64,000 bases of DNA from G965276765 sp965276765 (GTDB lineage Bacteria > Actinomycetota > Acidimicrobiia > Acidimicrobiales > Palsa-688), in contig OZ255627.1 in the NCBI GenBank assembly GCA_965276765.1, forward strand, positions 4,960,001-5,024,000, written 5' to 3'. Position 1 is the first letter of the stretch. Every line of letters starts with the position of its first letter. A program made the translations under genes and the position numbers. The notes below the pieces were generated by a model. The model was not told the DNA's origin. It made no database searches and saw nothing but the letters and a program-made list of their open reading frames with translations. Below are positions 1 to 7,939 of this stretch, one piece after another.

Positions 1-330
1 GAGATCCCCCTGAAGGAATGCCATGCCTGGACTCGGGAGGGGTGCAAGTCCTGCCCCGATTTCGCCGCCGAGCACGCGGACATCTCCACGGGAGGCATCG
101 GCGCCTTCAACGACTGGACGCTCACTGTCGTGCGCACCGACGCCGGCCGGGAGATCATGAGCGGCATGGTCGCCGACGGGGCCGTCGAGACCAGACCGGG
201 CGACGACGACCCCGGCGCCATCGCATTGATGCGCAAGCTCTCGACCGTCTCGCGTCGACGCTGGCCCGAGGTGGCGGTGGCGGCACCGCGCCTCGGCGTA
301 CCACCACCGAAGCCCAAGGGGCGCCCCTGA
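1..330 (+). CDS. FrhB-like F420 dehydrogenase beta subunit, C-terminal part
   Basis: This is the 3' end of a gene that begins before the window; reading frame 1 is open from base 1 to the TGA at 328-330 and gives 109 residues. The visible part holds C7, C15 and C18 followed by PDFAAEHADISTGGIG, the cysteine-rich signature of the coenzyme F420 hydrogenase/dehydrogenase beta subunit (FrhB) C-terminal domain, which binds an iron-sulfur cluster next to FAD. Such proteins pass electrons between F420H2 and other redox partners. The tail is basic and proline-rich (PPPKPKGRP). The partner and substrate cannot be told without the N-terminus. A shorter in-frame ATG at 130 is internal and not a real start. 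The gene converges on the FAD oxidoreductase gene 43 bases further on. Confidence 0.75.
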   Translation, partial: EIPLKECHAWTREGCKSCPDFAAEHADISTGGIGAFNDWTLTVVRTDAGREIMSGMVADGAVETRPGDDDPGAIALMRKLSTVSRRRWPEVAVAAPRLGVPPPKPKGRP

Positions 331-373
331 CGCCAGAGCGTTCCCACGAACGCCTCCGGTGCGACGTCGCCGA

Positions 374-1702
374 TCAGCCGTTGACAGAGAAGCTGCTCGA
401 CTTGGAGATCTCCCGGTTGCGTGAGAAGAACCCGAGGTTGACGGTGAGCCCCAGGTAGGGGGTCGTCAGCACCAGGGGGTCGGCGTCGTGGTCGTGGCCG
501 TTGCTGCAGGCGTCGATCAGCTCGGCCATCAGGCGCCCGACGAGAGGGGCGTTTTTGAACTGGTTGCCGCTGGTGCCGACGGCCATGAAGAACCCGGGCC
601 GATCCGACGTGTCGTAGACAGGGATCCAGTCGTCGGAAACGTCGTAGAGATCGGCCAGTCCGCGGATCGAGTTCGGCACCCGAAGGGCCGGGATCCTTCG
701 GGCCAGCCGATAGACCTGCGCCTCCCAATGCTCGGGGGTCGCCGCCCGGTTGAACGAGTCGGGGTCGTCGGTCCACTCCCGCGGGTCGCAGGCCGGGTCC
801 TCGCCGCCGACGACGATCGTGTTGCCGCTCTCGGGCCTGAAGTAGATCCCGAGATCGCCGTCGGACGTGTGCATGCCGTCGCGCTCGAAATCGATGCCCG
901 GCGGCGCGGCCACGACGTGGACCTCGTGGCGAAGGGGTCGGGTCTTGATCGTCATGCCATCCTCGACGCCGGCCAGCCGGTTGACAGCCGCCGAGTGCGG
1001 GCCGGCGGCGTTGACGACGATCGGCGCGGAGACGATGGTGCCGTCATCCAATCTCACGCCGGCCACCCGGTCACCGCCGAGGACCTCCACCACGTGACGC
1101 CGGAAGAGAAAATGGCCGCCCTTGGCCTCGGCCGCGCCCTGGAGGTTGTGGCTGACGAGCTGGGGGTCGTTGACGTATCCCGAACCCGGCGTGTAGATCG
1201 CGCCGGGGAGCTCCCCCTGCGGCTCCCGCCAGAAGGCCTCGTCGTCGGGCCGGCTCGGCGGCCCGAATCGGCCCACGTCGTAGAACGGGATCCTTGCCTT
1301 CAGGGTCGACGTGTCCCAGTCCTCGTAGACGACGCCGAGGTGGCGGTAGTGAACGACGGCCTTGGCGCAGATGTCGTCGGCGCCCTTGAGCAGGACGCTG
1401 CCACATTTGACGAATCGCGCCAGACCGCGTTCGTCGCCGGTCTCTAGGTAGTCGGCCCAGTCCTTCCAGTACTCCGCGCCCTCGTAGGCCATGGCCACCC
1501 CGTCGCGGGAGGAGTAATGAAACCGGACCACTGTCGACGAGCTGCTCGTCGAGCCGTACCCAGCGGCCGGCAGCTTGTCGATGTTGAGCGTCTTGTACCC
1601 CTTCTTGGTCAGCTCGAAGGCCACGGCGGAGCCGACCACGCCGGCCCCGATGACCACGGCGTCGGCCGTGCGGGGGGTGCCATCTCCTCCGGCTCGTGCC
1701 AT
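374..1702 (-). CDS. FAD-dependent oxidoreductase, DAO family
   Basis: A 442-residue flavoenzyme of the D-amino acid oxidase/sarcosine oxidase (DAO) fold. The N-terminus has the Rossmann motif VIGAGVVGSAVAFEL (GxGxxG at residues 19-24), and the C-terminus has GNQFKNAPLVGRLMAELI, the usual closing FAD contact of glycine/sarcosine oxidase-like proteins. Family members oxidise the C-N bond of small amino acids or N-methyl amines; the substrate here cannot be read from sequence. Start: ATG at 1702 puts the Rossmann strand 15 residues in, as is usual; an upstream GTG/ATG at 1759 would add a charged, low-complexity extension. It lies 122 bases downstream of the Ada-AlkA gene on the same strand, but no functional link to alkylation repair is evident. 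Confidence 0.8.
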   Translation of the reverse strand: MARAGGDGTPRTADAVVIGAGVVGSAVAFELTKKGYKTLNIDKLPAAGYGSTSSSSTVVRFHYSSRDGVAMAYEGAEYWKDWADYLETGDERGLARFVKCGSVLLKGADDICAKAVVHYRHLGVVYEDWDTSTLKARIPFYDVGRFGPPSRPDDEAFWREPQGELPGAIYTPGSGYVNDPQLVSHNLQGAAEAKGGHFLFRRHVVEVLGGDRVAGVRLDDGTIVSAPIVVNAAGPHSAAVNRLAGVEDGMTIKTRPLRHEVHVVAAPPGIDFERDGMHTSDGDLGIYFRPESGNTIVVGGEDPACDPREWTDDPDSFNRAATPEHWEAQVYRLARRIPALRVPNSIRGLADLYDVSDDWIPVYDTSDRPGFFMAVGTSGNQFKNAPLVGRLMAELIDACSNGHDHDADPLVLTTPYLGLTVNLGFFSRNREISKSSSFSVNG

Positions 1703-1824
1703 GGCTCTCGGTGTACCAGCCTCACGGGTCCGCCGCGCCATATCCGGCGCGGCCGCCACCGATCAGCCCGTGCTGCGACGACATCTGCGGCCTGCGGCCC
1801 CGCCGGTTGTCTCGTCGCGGTCCC

Positions 1825-3237
1825 TTACCGGGACGTCGCGACGGGCACCGGCGGCGTCCAGAGGTGGATGGCGGCGACGGCCCGCCATGGCCGCCACCGC
1901 TGGGACGCGGTGACAAGCCCAGCGCTGGCCGCAGGCGCCAGCCGCTCGTAGGCGCGCCGCAGACCCAGGTCCGTGCCGGGGAAGGCGTCGCGCTCGCCGA
2001 GCCTGAGCGCCAGGTAGTGGGCCGTCCAGATCCCGAGACCGGGGACGGCGACGATCGAATCCACAAGAGAGTCAAGCCCGATGCTGCGATCGAGGCGAAC
2101 CTCGTCGAGCTCGACGGCGGCAGCGAAGCTGCGGATGGCCGCGGCCCGCGTCGCCGTCAACCCGATACCACCAAGTTCGGCGCCGCTCAGGTCGGCGCCG
2201 GCGATCTCTTCCGCAGTCGGAAAGGTGTGGCTCAGATCCCAGGCGCCGAGACCGGGCACGGCGGTACCAAAGCGGGCGGCGATCCTTCCGGTCACCGTCG
2301 ATGCGGCCTTGACGCCGACCTGCTGACCGACGATGGCCCTGACCCCGGTCTCAAAGGGATCCCAGGTGCCCGGGATCCGCAGCCCGGGTCGGCGCCGCAC
2401 GAGAGGCCCGATGAGAGGGTCGCGGGTCAGGTGGGCGTTGGCGTCGTCCACCTCGGCGTCGATCCCGGCGATCCGCCTGGCCCCTGCGACGACGTGGATG
2501 AGGCCGTCCCAGTGGGGCAGGTGGACGCGCCCGATGAGGTGGTCGGAGCCACCGGGTCCGATCTCGATCACGCCAGGATCACCATCGATGACCACCGTCC
2601 GCCGGTAGGTCAGGCCCGAAACCGACTCCACCCCGGGGATGGCCCTCGCCGCCAGGTACCTGGCCGTGGCCTCCCAGTCGGGCGCGGTGCCAAATGGCAG
2701 GCGCAGCTCGAGACCGCCATCGGCGACCAGCCGGTCGGCGACGCGCCGCCGGGCCCGCAGCGCCAGCGGGGTGGAGTCGAACAGGTCGTGGGTGGTCCGG
2801 TTGAGCTGGCGGACGCTCCCGAAGCCGGCCGCGAACGCAACGTCGGTGACCGACAGGTCGGTGTCGTCGAGGAGGCGGCGGGCAAAGTGGGCCCGACGCG
2901 AGCGGGCCAGACCATCGGGCGTGACCCCCACATGGGAATCGAAGAGCCTCCGCAGGTGGCGGCCCGACACGCCGAGCCTGGTCGCCAGATCGGCTTCGGT
3001 GCCGACATCGAGGGCGCCGGCCACGATCATCTGGACGGCCCGGCAGACCATCTCAGGGTCCCGCCACGACACGGGCGGGTCGGTCCGGTACGGCCGGCAG
3101 CGCAGACACGACCGGTACCCGGCGGCCTCCGCCGCCGCGGCCACATCGAAGGGTCTCACATTGTGCGCCTTGGGCCGGGCGCTGCACCCGGGCCGGCAGT
3201 AGATGCCGGTCGTGGTCACGGCGGAATACGTCGTCAT
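1825..3237 (-). CDS. alkA: Ada-AlkA fusion: regulator and 3-methyladenine DNA glycosylase II
   Basis: A 470-residue multidomain repair protein. Residues 1-65 are the Ada zinc/methyl-acceptor domain, with cysteines C14, C18, C44 and C47 spaced like C38, C42, C69 and C72 of E. coli Ada and the signature TTGIYCRPGC. Residues about 65-165 form an AraC-type helix-turn-helix. Residues about 170-290 match the AlkA N-terminal fold, and the rest is the HhH-GPD glycosylase, with hairpin VPGLGIWTAHYLALRLG and catalytic aspartate in FPGTDLGL. Known actinobacterial relatives sense methyl phosphotriesters, activate the adaptive response and excise alkylated bases. ATG at 3237 is the only possible start because an in-frame TAG lies just upstream. 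The gene is divergent from ogt across a 111-bp region with a long inverted repeat, so both are probably controlled together. Confidence 0.93.
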   Translation of the reverse strand: MTTYSAVTTTGIYCRPGCSARPKAHNVRPFDVAAAAEAAGYRSCLRCRPYRTDPPVSWRDPEMVCRAVQMIVAGALDVGTEADLATRLGVSGRHLRRLFDSHVGVTPDGLARSRRAHFARRLLDDTDLSVTDVAFAAGFGSVRQLNRTTHDLFDSTPLALRARRRVADRLVADGGLELRLPFGTAPDWEATARYLAARAIPGVESVSGLTYRRTVVIDGDPGVIEIGPGGSDHLIGRVHLPHWDGLIHVVAGARRIAGIDAEVDDANAHLTRDPLIGPLVRRRPGLRIPGTWDPFETGVRAIVGQQVGVKAASTVTGRIAARFGTAVPGLGAWDLSHTFPTAEEIAGADLSGAELGGIGLTATRAAAIRSFAAAVELDEVRLDRSIGLDSLVDSIVAVPGLGIWTAHYLALRLGERDAFPGTDLGLRRAYERLAPAASAGLVTASQRWRPWRAVAAIHLWTPPVPVATSR

Positions 3238-3272
3238 GCCCTCGGTCTACCGTCCACCACGGCGGACGTACC

Positions 3273-3314
3273 GGCCGGATCCGGACACGGACCCTAGTGT
3301 GTCCGGATCTGGCC
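3273..3314. promoter_or_regulatory. Inverted repeat between alkA and ogt, likely Ada operator
   Basis: The 15-base arm at 3273-3287 (GGCCGGATCCGGACA) and the arm at 3300-3314 (TGTCCGGATCTGGCC) are inverted copies with one mismatch; the 3288/3299 pair extends the stem to 16. The spacer is 10 bases. It lies 36 bases upstream of the alkA ATG and 35 upstream of the ogt ATG, over the expected -35 zone of alkA. Its position between divergent alkylation-repair genes suggests binding of the AraC-type part of the Ada-AlkA protein. It does not resemble the E. coli Ada box. Confidence 0.6.
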
Positions 3315-3348
3315 AGATCGACGCGCTCCAAGGAGAGAGGCTCTGACC

Positions 3349-3846
3349 ATGGCCCTCCCCTCCCCAGGCGAAGAGCGTTGCTACTCCCACCTGCCCACGC
3401 CGCTCGGTGCCGCCCTCGTCGTCACCGGCCGGTTCGGTCTCTGCGGCCTGTACCTCCCAGATCACGGGCCGGCGCCTGAGCCAGGCCTGGGCTGGCAGCA
3501 GGACGACGCACCTTTCGTCTCGCTGCGCGCCCAGCTCGACGAGTACTTCGCCGGCACCCGCACCGCCTTCGACCTCGAGATGGACCCGAAGGGAACGCCA
3601 TTCCAACGAAGCGTCTGGTCGGCCCTCTGCACCATCCCCTACGCCACGACCGTCGGCTACGGCGAGCTGGCGGCATCAATCGGACGGCCGACGGCGGCCA
3701 GGGCGGTCGGGGCGGCCAACGGGGCCAACCCCATCTCGATCGTCATCCCCTGCCATCGCGTCATCGGCGCCAACGGCGGCCTGACCGGCTACGGATGGGG
3801 AGTCGAACAAAAGGCCTGGTTGCTCGGCCACGAGCTGGCCCGCTAG
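3349..3846 (+). CDS. ogt: Methylated-DNA-protein-cysteine methyltransferase
   Basis: A 165-residue suicide repair protein that moves the alkyl group from O6-alkylguanine or O4-alkylthymine to its own cysteine. The active-site sequence IVIPCHRVIG holds the acceptor C135, followed by GANGGLTGYGWG. The wing and asparagine hinge GAANGANP precede it, as in all Ogt/AGT proteins. Start: ATG at 3349, with AAGGAGAG about 10 bases upstream. The divergent Ada-AlkA gene and the shared inverted repeat indicate an adaptive-response locus. Length and motifs are complete, so the protein should be active. Confidence 0.95.
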   Translation: MALPSPGEERCYSHLPTPLGAALVVTGRFGLCGLYLPDHGPAPEPGLGWQQDDAPFVSLRAQLDEYFAGTRTAFDLEMDPKGTPFQRSVWSALCTIPYATTVGYGELAASIGRPTAARAVGAANGANPISIVIPCHRVIGANGGLTGYGWGVEQKAWLLGHELAR

Positions 3847-3860
3847 GTTGACGCTCCGCC

Positions 3861-3959
3861 ATGGGTTCTCTTATCAAGAAGCGCCGCAAACGAATGCGGA
3901 AGAAGAAGCACAAGAAGATGTTGAAGGCCACGCGCTGGCAGCGCCGCGCCGGCCGCTGA
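3861..3959 (+). CDS. Small ribosomal subunit protein bS22 (AURKAIP1/COX24 domain)
   Basis: A 32-codon gene, easily missed. The product starts MGSLIKKRRKRMRKKKHKK, then MLKATRWQRRAGR, and is nearly all Arg and Lys. It matches the actinobacterial 33-residue protein found in the mycobacterial 30S subunit and named bS22, whose members begin MGSxIKKRRKRM and carry KKKHxKxL. It should sit near the decoding centre of the 30S particle. It is read in a different frame from the longer overlapping open frames. It starts 14 bases after the ogt stop, without a clear Shine-Dalgarno; TAGGTT at 3844-3849 could serve as a -10 for its own short-leader transcript. Confidence 0.88.
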   Translation: MGSLIKKRRKRMRKKKHKKMLKATRWQRRAGR

Positions 3960-3995
3960 CCCTTCGCGCCGGTCGGCCAGGGTCGCAGGTGGCGC

Positions 3996-4721
3996 TCATG
4001 TCGCCGGCGCCACCGCCCGGACGACGACCCTTCCGTCGCCTGGATGGGCCCCATCCACCCACCAGGTCGAACCGCTGCCGGCCAGCACGGGCGTCAGCCC
4101 GACGGCGTCGCCGAGCCTGTCGCGCCAGTCCGCCAGGCGCGGCTCGACCCTGAGCGCGGGCTCCTCGAGGTCGTTTGGGCCCTGGCCCTTCGGTCCTCCC
4201 ATCCGGTCCCACTCCCGGTATACCTCGGCTGTCTGCACCCCGAACGGGGGCGTGAGGAGCGTGTAGCTCCTCCCCACGATCCCCTCGACCGGCAGCGGGC
4301 TGAGGATTTCCCCGATGCCTCGCACGCGTGCCCATCCACCGGCGAGACAGAAGGGCACGTCGCCACCGAGGCGCCCCGCCAGCTCGAGGTCACGGCAGCC
4401 GGCCCAGCGCAGGACCGCGGCCGCGTCGGCCGAGCCGCCACCGAGGCCCCCGCCGGCGGGAATCCGTTTGCCGAGCCGGACGTGGGCCTGCCGGTCGACG
4501 GCGGAGAGCGCCCGGCGCACCAGGTTGCCGTCGTCGGCGGGCACCGGCAATCCGCTGGCGCCGATCACTTCGAGGCCGTCGCCGGGTCCGAACTCGAGGG
4601 TGTCGGCCAGGTCGAGCGAGACCATCTCGGCGTCGATCAGGTGGTAGCCGTCGGCGCGCCGACCTGTCACCCGCAGGCCGAGGGTCAGCTTGGCGTGGGC
4701 GTCGACGGTGACCGGACTCAC
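3996..4721 (-). CDS. ispE: 4-diphosphocytidyl-2-C-methyl-D-erythritol kinase
   Basis: A 241-residue GHMP kinase of the methylerythritol phosphate pathway to isoprenoids; it phosphorylates the 2-hydroxyl of CDP-methylerythritol. The N-terminal VDAHAKLTLGL and DGYHLIDAEMVSLDL segments and the ATP loop PAGGGLGGGSADAA (about residues 88-101) are typical IspE, as is the late glycine motif LAGSGSTWW. It is somewhat shorter than the usual 280-300 residues. Start: GTG at 4721, overlapping the rsmA stop as GTGA, with GAGGAG 7 bases upstream; a longer ATG reading from 4763 lies wholly inside rsmA. It is the last gene of the metG-tatD-rsmA-ispE run, a common actinobacterial order. Confidence 0.93.
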   Translation of the reverse strand: MSPVTVDAHAKLTLGLRVTGRRADGYHLIDAEMVSLDLADTLEFGPGDGLEVIGASGLPVPADDGNLVRRALSAVDRQAHVRLGKRIPAGGGLGGGSADAAAVLRWAGCRDLELAGRLGGDVPFCLAGGWARVRGIGEILSPLPVEGIVGRSYTLLTPPFGVQTAEVYREWDRMGGPKGQGPNDLEEPALRVEPRLADWRDRLGDAVGLTPVLAGSGSTWWVDGAHPGDGRVVVRAVAPAT

Positions 4722-5551
4722 TCCGGGCTCCTCGGGGCGCAGGCCGCGGCCAGCCGCCCCCACGCCTCAACGCCGAGGCGTTCGGCCCTCGTCTCCGGGT
4801 CGACGCCTGCGGCCACCCAGGCGCCGGCGGGCACCAGGCCGGCGAGGGAACGCCTGAGCATCTTGCGCCGCTGCGCGAACCCGGCTCGCACCAAGGCAAA
4901 GAGCGCGACCGGATCGACCACGGCCGGGTCGACGGCGGGGACGGGCCGGCGCTCTATGGACACGAGGACCGACTCCACGTTGGGCCTCGGAACGAAGACG
5001 CCGGCCGGCACCCGACCGGCGATCGTCGCCACGGCCCAGTAGGCCACCTTCACCGACACCGCACCGTAGGGATCGGTTCCCGGTGCCGCGGCCAACCGCT
5101 CGCCGACCTCGCGCTGGACCAGCACAAGCATTCGCCCGACGGCCGGGACCGAGTCGAGCAGGTCGGCCACGAGGGGCGTGGCGATGTTGTAGGGCAGGTT
5201 GGCGACGAGCACCCAGTTCCCGCCGCCGAGCACGTCCCCCCATCGCATCCGCATGGCGTCGGCCTCCACGACCCTCACGCCGAGCGAATCCACCTGGGCG
5301 CGCAGGATCGGGACCAGGTGCCGATCGACCTCGATGGCGCACACGTCGGCGCCGGTCTCGGCCAGCGCGAGGGTCAGGCTCCCGAGCCCGGCGCCGACTT
5401 CCACCACCCGATCGCCGGCGCCGACGCCGGCAAGCCGGGCTATCCGCCTGACGGTATTGGGATCGGCGACGAAATTCTGCCCGAGGGCGCGGCTCGGGTG
5501 CAGCCCGTGCTCGTCGAGGAGCCGACCGACATCGCCACGGGTGAGGGTCAC
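4718..5551 (-). CDS. rsmA: 16S rRNA (adenine1518-N6/adenine1519-N6)-dimethyltransferase
   Basis: RsmA/KsgA dimethylates two adjacent adenines in the helix 45 loop of 16S rRNA late in 30S assembly. The protein has LGQNFVADPNTV at the N-terminus, the SAM motif VVEVGAGLGSLTLAL, the acidic EVDRHLVP loop and the catalytic NLPYNIATP. I place the start at GTG 5551 (277 residues), 10 bases after the tatD stop; the open frame runs back to 5737 but that extension is arginine/serine-rich and antisense-like. It ends in a GTGA overlap with ispE, so the two are probably translationally coupled. Loss of KsgA usually gives kasugamycin resistance. Confidence 0.93.
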   Translation of the reverse strand: MTLTRGDVGRLLDEHGLHPSRALGQNFVADPNTVRRIARLAGVGAGDRVVEVGAGLGSLTLALAETGADVCAIEVDRHLVPILRAQVDSLGVRVVEADAMRMRWGDVLGGGNWVLVANLPYNIATPLVADLLDSVPAVGRMLVLVQREVGERLAAAPGTDPYGAVSVKVAYWAVATIAGRVPAGVFVPRPNVESVLVSIERRPVPAVDPAVVDPVALFALVRAGFAQRRKMLRRSLAGLVPAGAWVAAGVDPETRAERLGVEAWGRLAAACAPRSPE

Positions 5552-5561
5552 GTCGTCCGGG

Positions 5562-6314
5562 TCAGGCCGGAAGGCCGAACACGGTCGCCGTCGCCGCCCA
5601 CGTCGACTCCTCCACGACCTCGGGACGTTCGCCTCTGACCTCGGCGACGGCCGCGCCCACGACGGGCACGAGCGCAGGCCGGTTGGGCTCGCCCCGGTGG
5701 GGTACCGGCGCGAGGAACGGCGAGTCGGTCTCGACAAGCAGACGGTCGGGGGGACAGATCCTGGCGGCGGCGCGCACGTCGTCGGCCGTCTTGAACGTCA
5801 CGATCCCGCTGAACGACAGCCAGGCCCCCAACTGAAGGGCTCGGCGGGCCTCGGCCTCCCCACCGGTGAAGCAGTGGAACACCGTCCGGGCCGGCGTCCC
5901 CTCGGCCGCGAGGACGGCGAAGGTGTCGTCCCACGCCTCGCGGGTGTGGATCACGAGGGCGAGCTCGAGGCGCTGCGCCAGCACCACCTGCGCCGCGAAG
6001 GCCGCCCGCTGCGCCGGCCTCGGACTGTGGTCGTAGTGGTAGTCGAGGCCGCACTCCCCGATGGCCACGACCCGCGCCGGAACGGGATCGACGAGGGAAT
6101 CGAGCGAGTCGACCCCCTGGTCGGCGTCGTGGGGATGCAGGCCCACGGTGGCCCACACGTCGACGTGGCGAGCGGCCACGGCGACGGCCGCCGCCGACTG
6201 CGCGGCATCGGTCCCGACGGTGATCATGCGCCCGACCCCGGCCGAACGTCCCTCCTCGACGGCGTCGATCGTGACGCCATCAAAGGGGATGTGGCAGTGG
6301 CTGTCCGCCCACAT
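5562..6314 (-). CDS. tatD: TatD family metal-dependent deoxyribonuclease
   Basis: A 250-residue TIM-barrel hydrolase. All metal-site motifs are visible: DSHCHIPF (HxH), GECGLDYHYD, VIHTREAWDDT, VFHCFTGG and VETDSPFLAP, then PHRGEPNRP, the closing signature of TatD/YcfH proteins. Members are Mg-dependent 3'-5' exonucleases implicated in DNA repair or processing. Start: ATG at 6314, giving MWADSHCHI, 17 bases after the metG stop. An upstream ATG at 6404 would overlap metG by 73 bases with non-conserved sequence. It is followed by rsmA after 10 bases. Confidence 0.93.
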   Translation of the reverse strand: MWADSHCHIPFDGVTIDAVEEGRSAGVGRMITVGTDAAQSAAAVAVAARHVDVWATVGLHPHDADQGVDSLDSLVDPVPARVVAIGECGLDYHYDHSPRPAQRAAFAAQVVLAQRLELALVIHTREAWDDTFAVLAAEGTPARTVFHCFTGGEAEARRALQLGAWLSFSGIVTFKTADDVRAAARICPPDRLLVETDSPFLAPVPHRGEPNRPALVPVVGAAVAEVRGERPEVVEESTWAATATVFGLPA

Positions 6315-6331
6315 CGGCGATCGGCCGCCGC

Positions 6332-7840
6332 TCAGGCTGCGGTCAGCCGGGGGAAGAGCGGCGGGCCGGTCACAACGTCGCGCCCGCCCGGATACCCGCC
6401 CCACCGGGCCGCATCGGGGAGACGCTCATCGAGCGGCGAGCCCTCGAGGCCGATCCTCCGCCAGATCTCCCGGCACGCGCTCGGCACGGCCGGGCTGGCC
6501 AGGATGGCCAGGATGCGGAGGGCTTCGATGGCGTCACCGAGGACGGCGTCGACCGCCGGCCCGGGCTCGGCCTTCCACGGCTCGGCCGCCTCGAGGGCGG
6601 CATTGGTCTCGCGCACGATGCGCCAGGTCGCCTCGAGCGCCTCGCTCGGTGCGATCCGCTGCCAGGCCGCCGCGGCCAGATCGTAGGCCTCGGTTGCCAC
6701 CTTTCCCAGGGCACTTTCCCGGTCGGGCGCCGGCCCAATGCCGCCGCATTTGCGGGCGACGACGGTCGCGACCCTGTTCATCAGGTTGCCGAGATTGTTG
6801 GCGAGATCGGCATTGTAACGGGCAACCATCCCCTCATAGGAGAAGTCACCATCCGGTCCAAACGTCTGATCTCTGAGGAAATGGTACCGAAACCCATCGA
6901 CACCAAATGTGGCTACCAGCTCGGCGGGTTGGATCTGATTGAGTGCCGACTTCGACATCTTCTCTCCGCCGATGAGCAAAAAACCATGAACCGCAATTTG
7001 GGCCGGAGGGTCGATGCCTGCCGCCATGCACAGCGCCGGCCAGTAGACGCAGTGGAACCGCAGGATGTCCTTGCCGATGATCTGATGGGGTGGCCACCAT
7101 TTGTCGAACGCCACCGGATCGGAGCCGTACCCGGCGGCGGTGGCGTAATTTATGAGGGCGTCATACCACACGTAGAACACGTGCTTGGGGTCCCAAGGGA
7201 TCGGGACGCCCCAGGTGATCGACGTGCGGGAGATCGAAACATCGTTGAGCCCACCACGGATCAGGCCGAGAGCCTCGTTGCGCTTGGACTCCGGTATCAC
7301 CGCATCCGGGTTCTTTTCGTACCACTCCATCAGGCGATCCGTGAACGCGGAGAGCTTGAAGAAATAGTTCTCTTCCCTGAGCATCTCGACCGGTCGGTGG
7401 TGGATCGGACAGAGACCGCCATCGACGAGGTCGGCTTCTACGTAATAGGCCTCACATGATACGCAGTAGAGCCCTTCATAGGTGCCGAGCTCGATCCAGC
7501 CGTTGTCGTATGCGGTCTGCAGCATCGTGGCGACCGCCCGATAGTGGCGCGGCTCCGTCGTGCGAATGAAGTCGTCGTTGGTGATGTCCAGGCTGTGCCA
7601 CGTATCGATGAACCTGGCGCTGTAGCGGTCGGCCTGCTCCTTGGGCGTGAGCCCATTGGCCTCGGCGGCTCGTTGCATCTTCAGCCCGTGCTCGTCTGTG
7701 CCGGTGAGAAAAAGGACGTCGTCACCAAGCAGGCGGTGCCAGCGGGCCACGGCGTCGGCGGTCACGGTGGTATACGCCGTGCCGATGTGGGGGGCGTCGT
7801 TGACGTAGTAGATCGGCGTGGTGAGGAAATACGGGGCCAC
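6332..7840 (-). CDS. metG: Methionyl-tRNA synthetase
   Basis: A 502-residue class I synthetase that charges tRNA-Met. The ATP motif is seen as HIGTAYTTVTADAVARWHR and the KMSKS loop as GEKMSKSALNQ. The connective peptide has CVSCEAYY and GLCPIHHRPVE, a variant zinc knuckle in which one of the four cysteines is replaced by His. The C-terminal helical anticodon-binding domain (NLGNLMNRV, AEPWKAEP) is complete and there is no fused tRNA-binding (EMAP II) domain, as in other short bacterial forms. Base composition is odd: rows around 6841-7560 are about 50-57 percent G+C against about 70-77 percent nearby. It heads the metG-tatD-rsmA-ispE run. Confidence 0.95.
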   Translation of the reverse strand: MAPYFLTTPIYYVNDAPHIGTAYTTVTADAVARWHRLLGDDVLFLTGTDEHGLKMQRAAEANGLTPKEQADRYSARFIDTWHSLDITNDDFIRTTEPRHYRAVATMLQTAYDNGWIELGTYEGLYCVSCEAYYVEADLVDGGLCPIHHRPVEMLREENYFFKLSAFTDRLMEWYEKNPDAVIPESKRNEALGLIRGGLNDVSISRTSITWGVPIPWDPKHVFYVWYDALINYATAAGYGSDPVAFDKWWPPHQIIGKDILRFHCVYWPALCMAAGIDPPAQIAVHGFLLIGGEKMSKSALNQIQPAELVATFGVDGFRYHFLRDQTFGPDGDFSYEGMVARYNADLANNLGNLMNRVATVVARKCGGIGPAPDRESALGKVATEAYDLAAAAWQRIAPSEALEATWRIVRETNAALEAAEPWKAEPGPAVDAVLGDAIEALRILAILASPAVPSACREIWRRIGLEGSPLDERLPDAARWGGYPGGRDVVTGPPLFPRLTAA

Positions 7841-7939
7841 CGACCGAGCGTATCGGGCGGCCCCCCTGTGCTCCTTGGCTTTCTTCCTCGGGGAATGGCG
7901 CCGCCGGTCGCTTGTCGGACGATCGGGGCGCTGACCTCC

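Noticed and set aside
5552..5737. 62-residue N-terminal extension of RsmA
   Set aside because: It lies antisense-like over tatD, is Arg/Ser-rich, and the family starts near LLDEHGLHPSRALGQNF.
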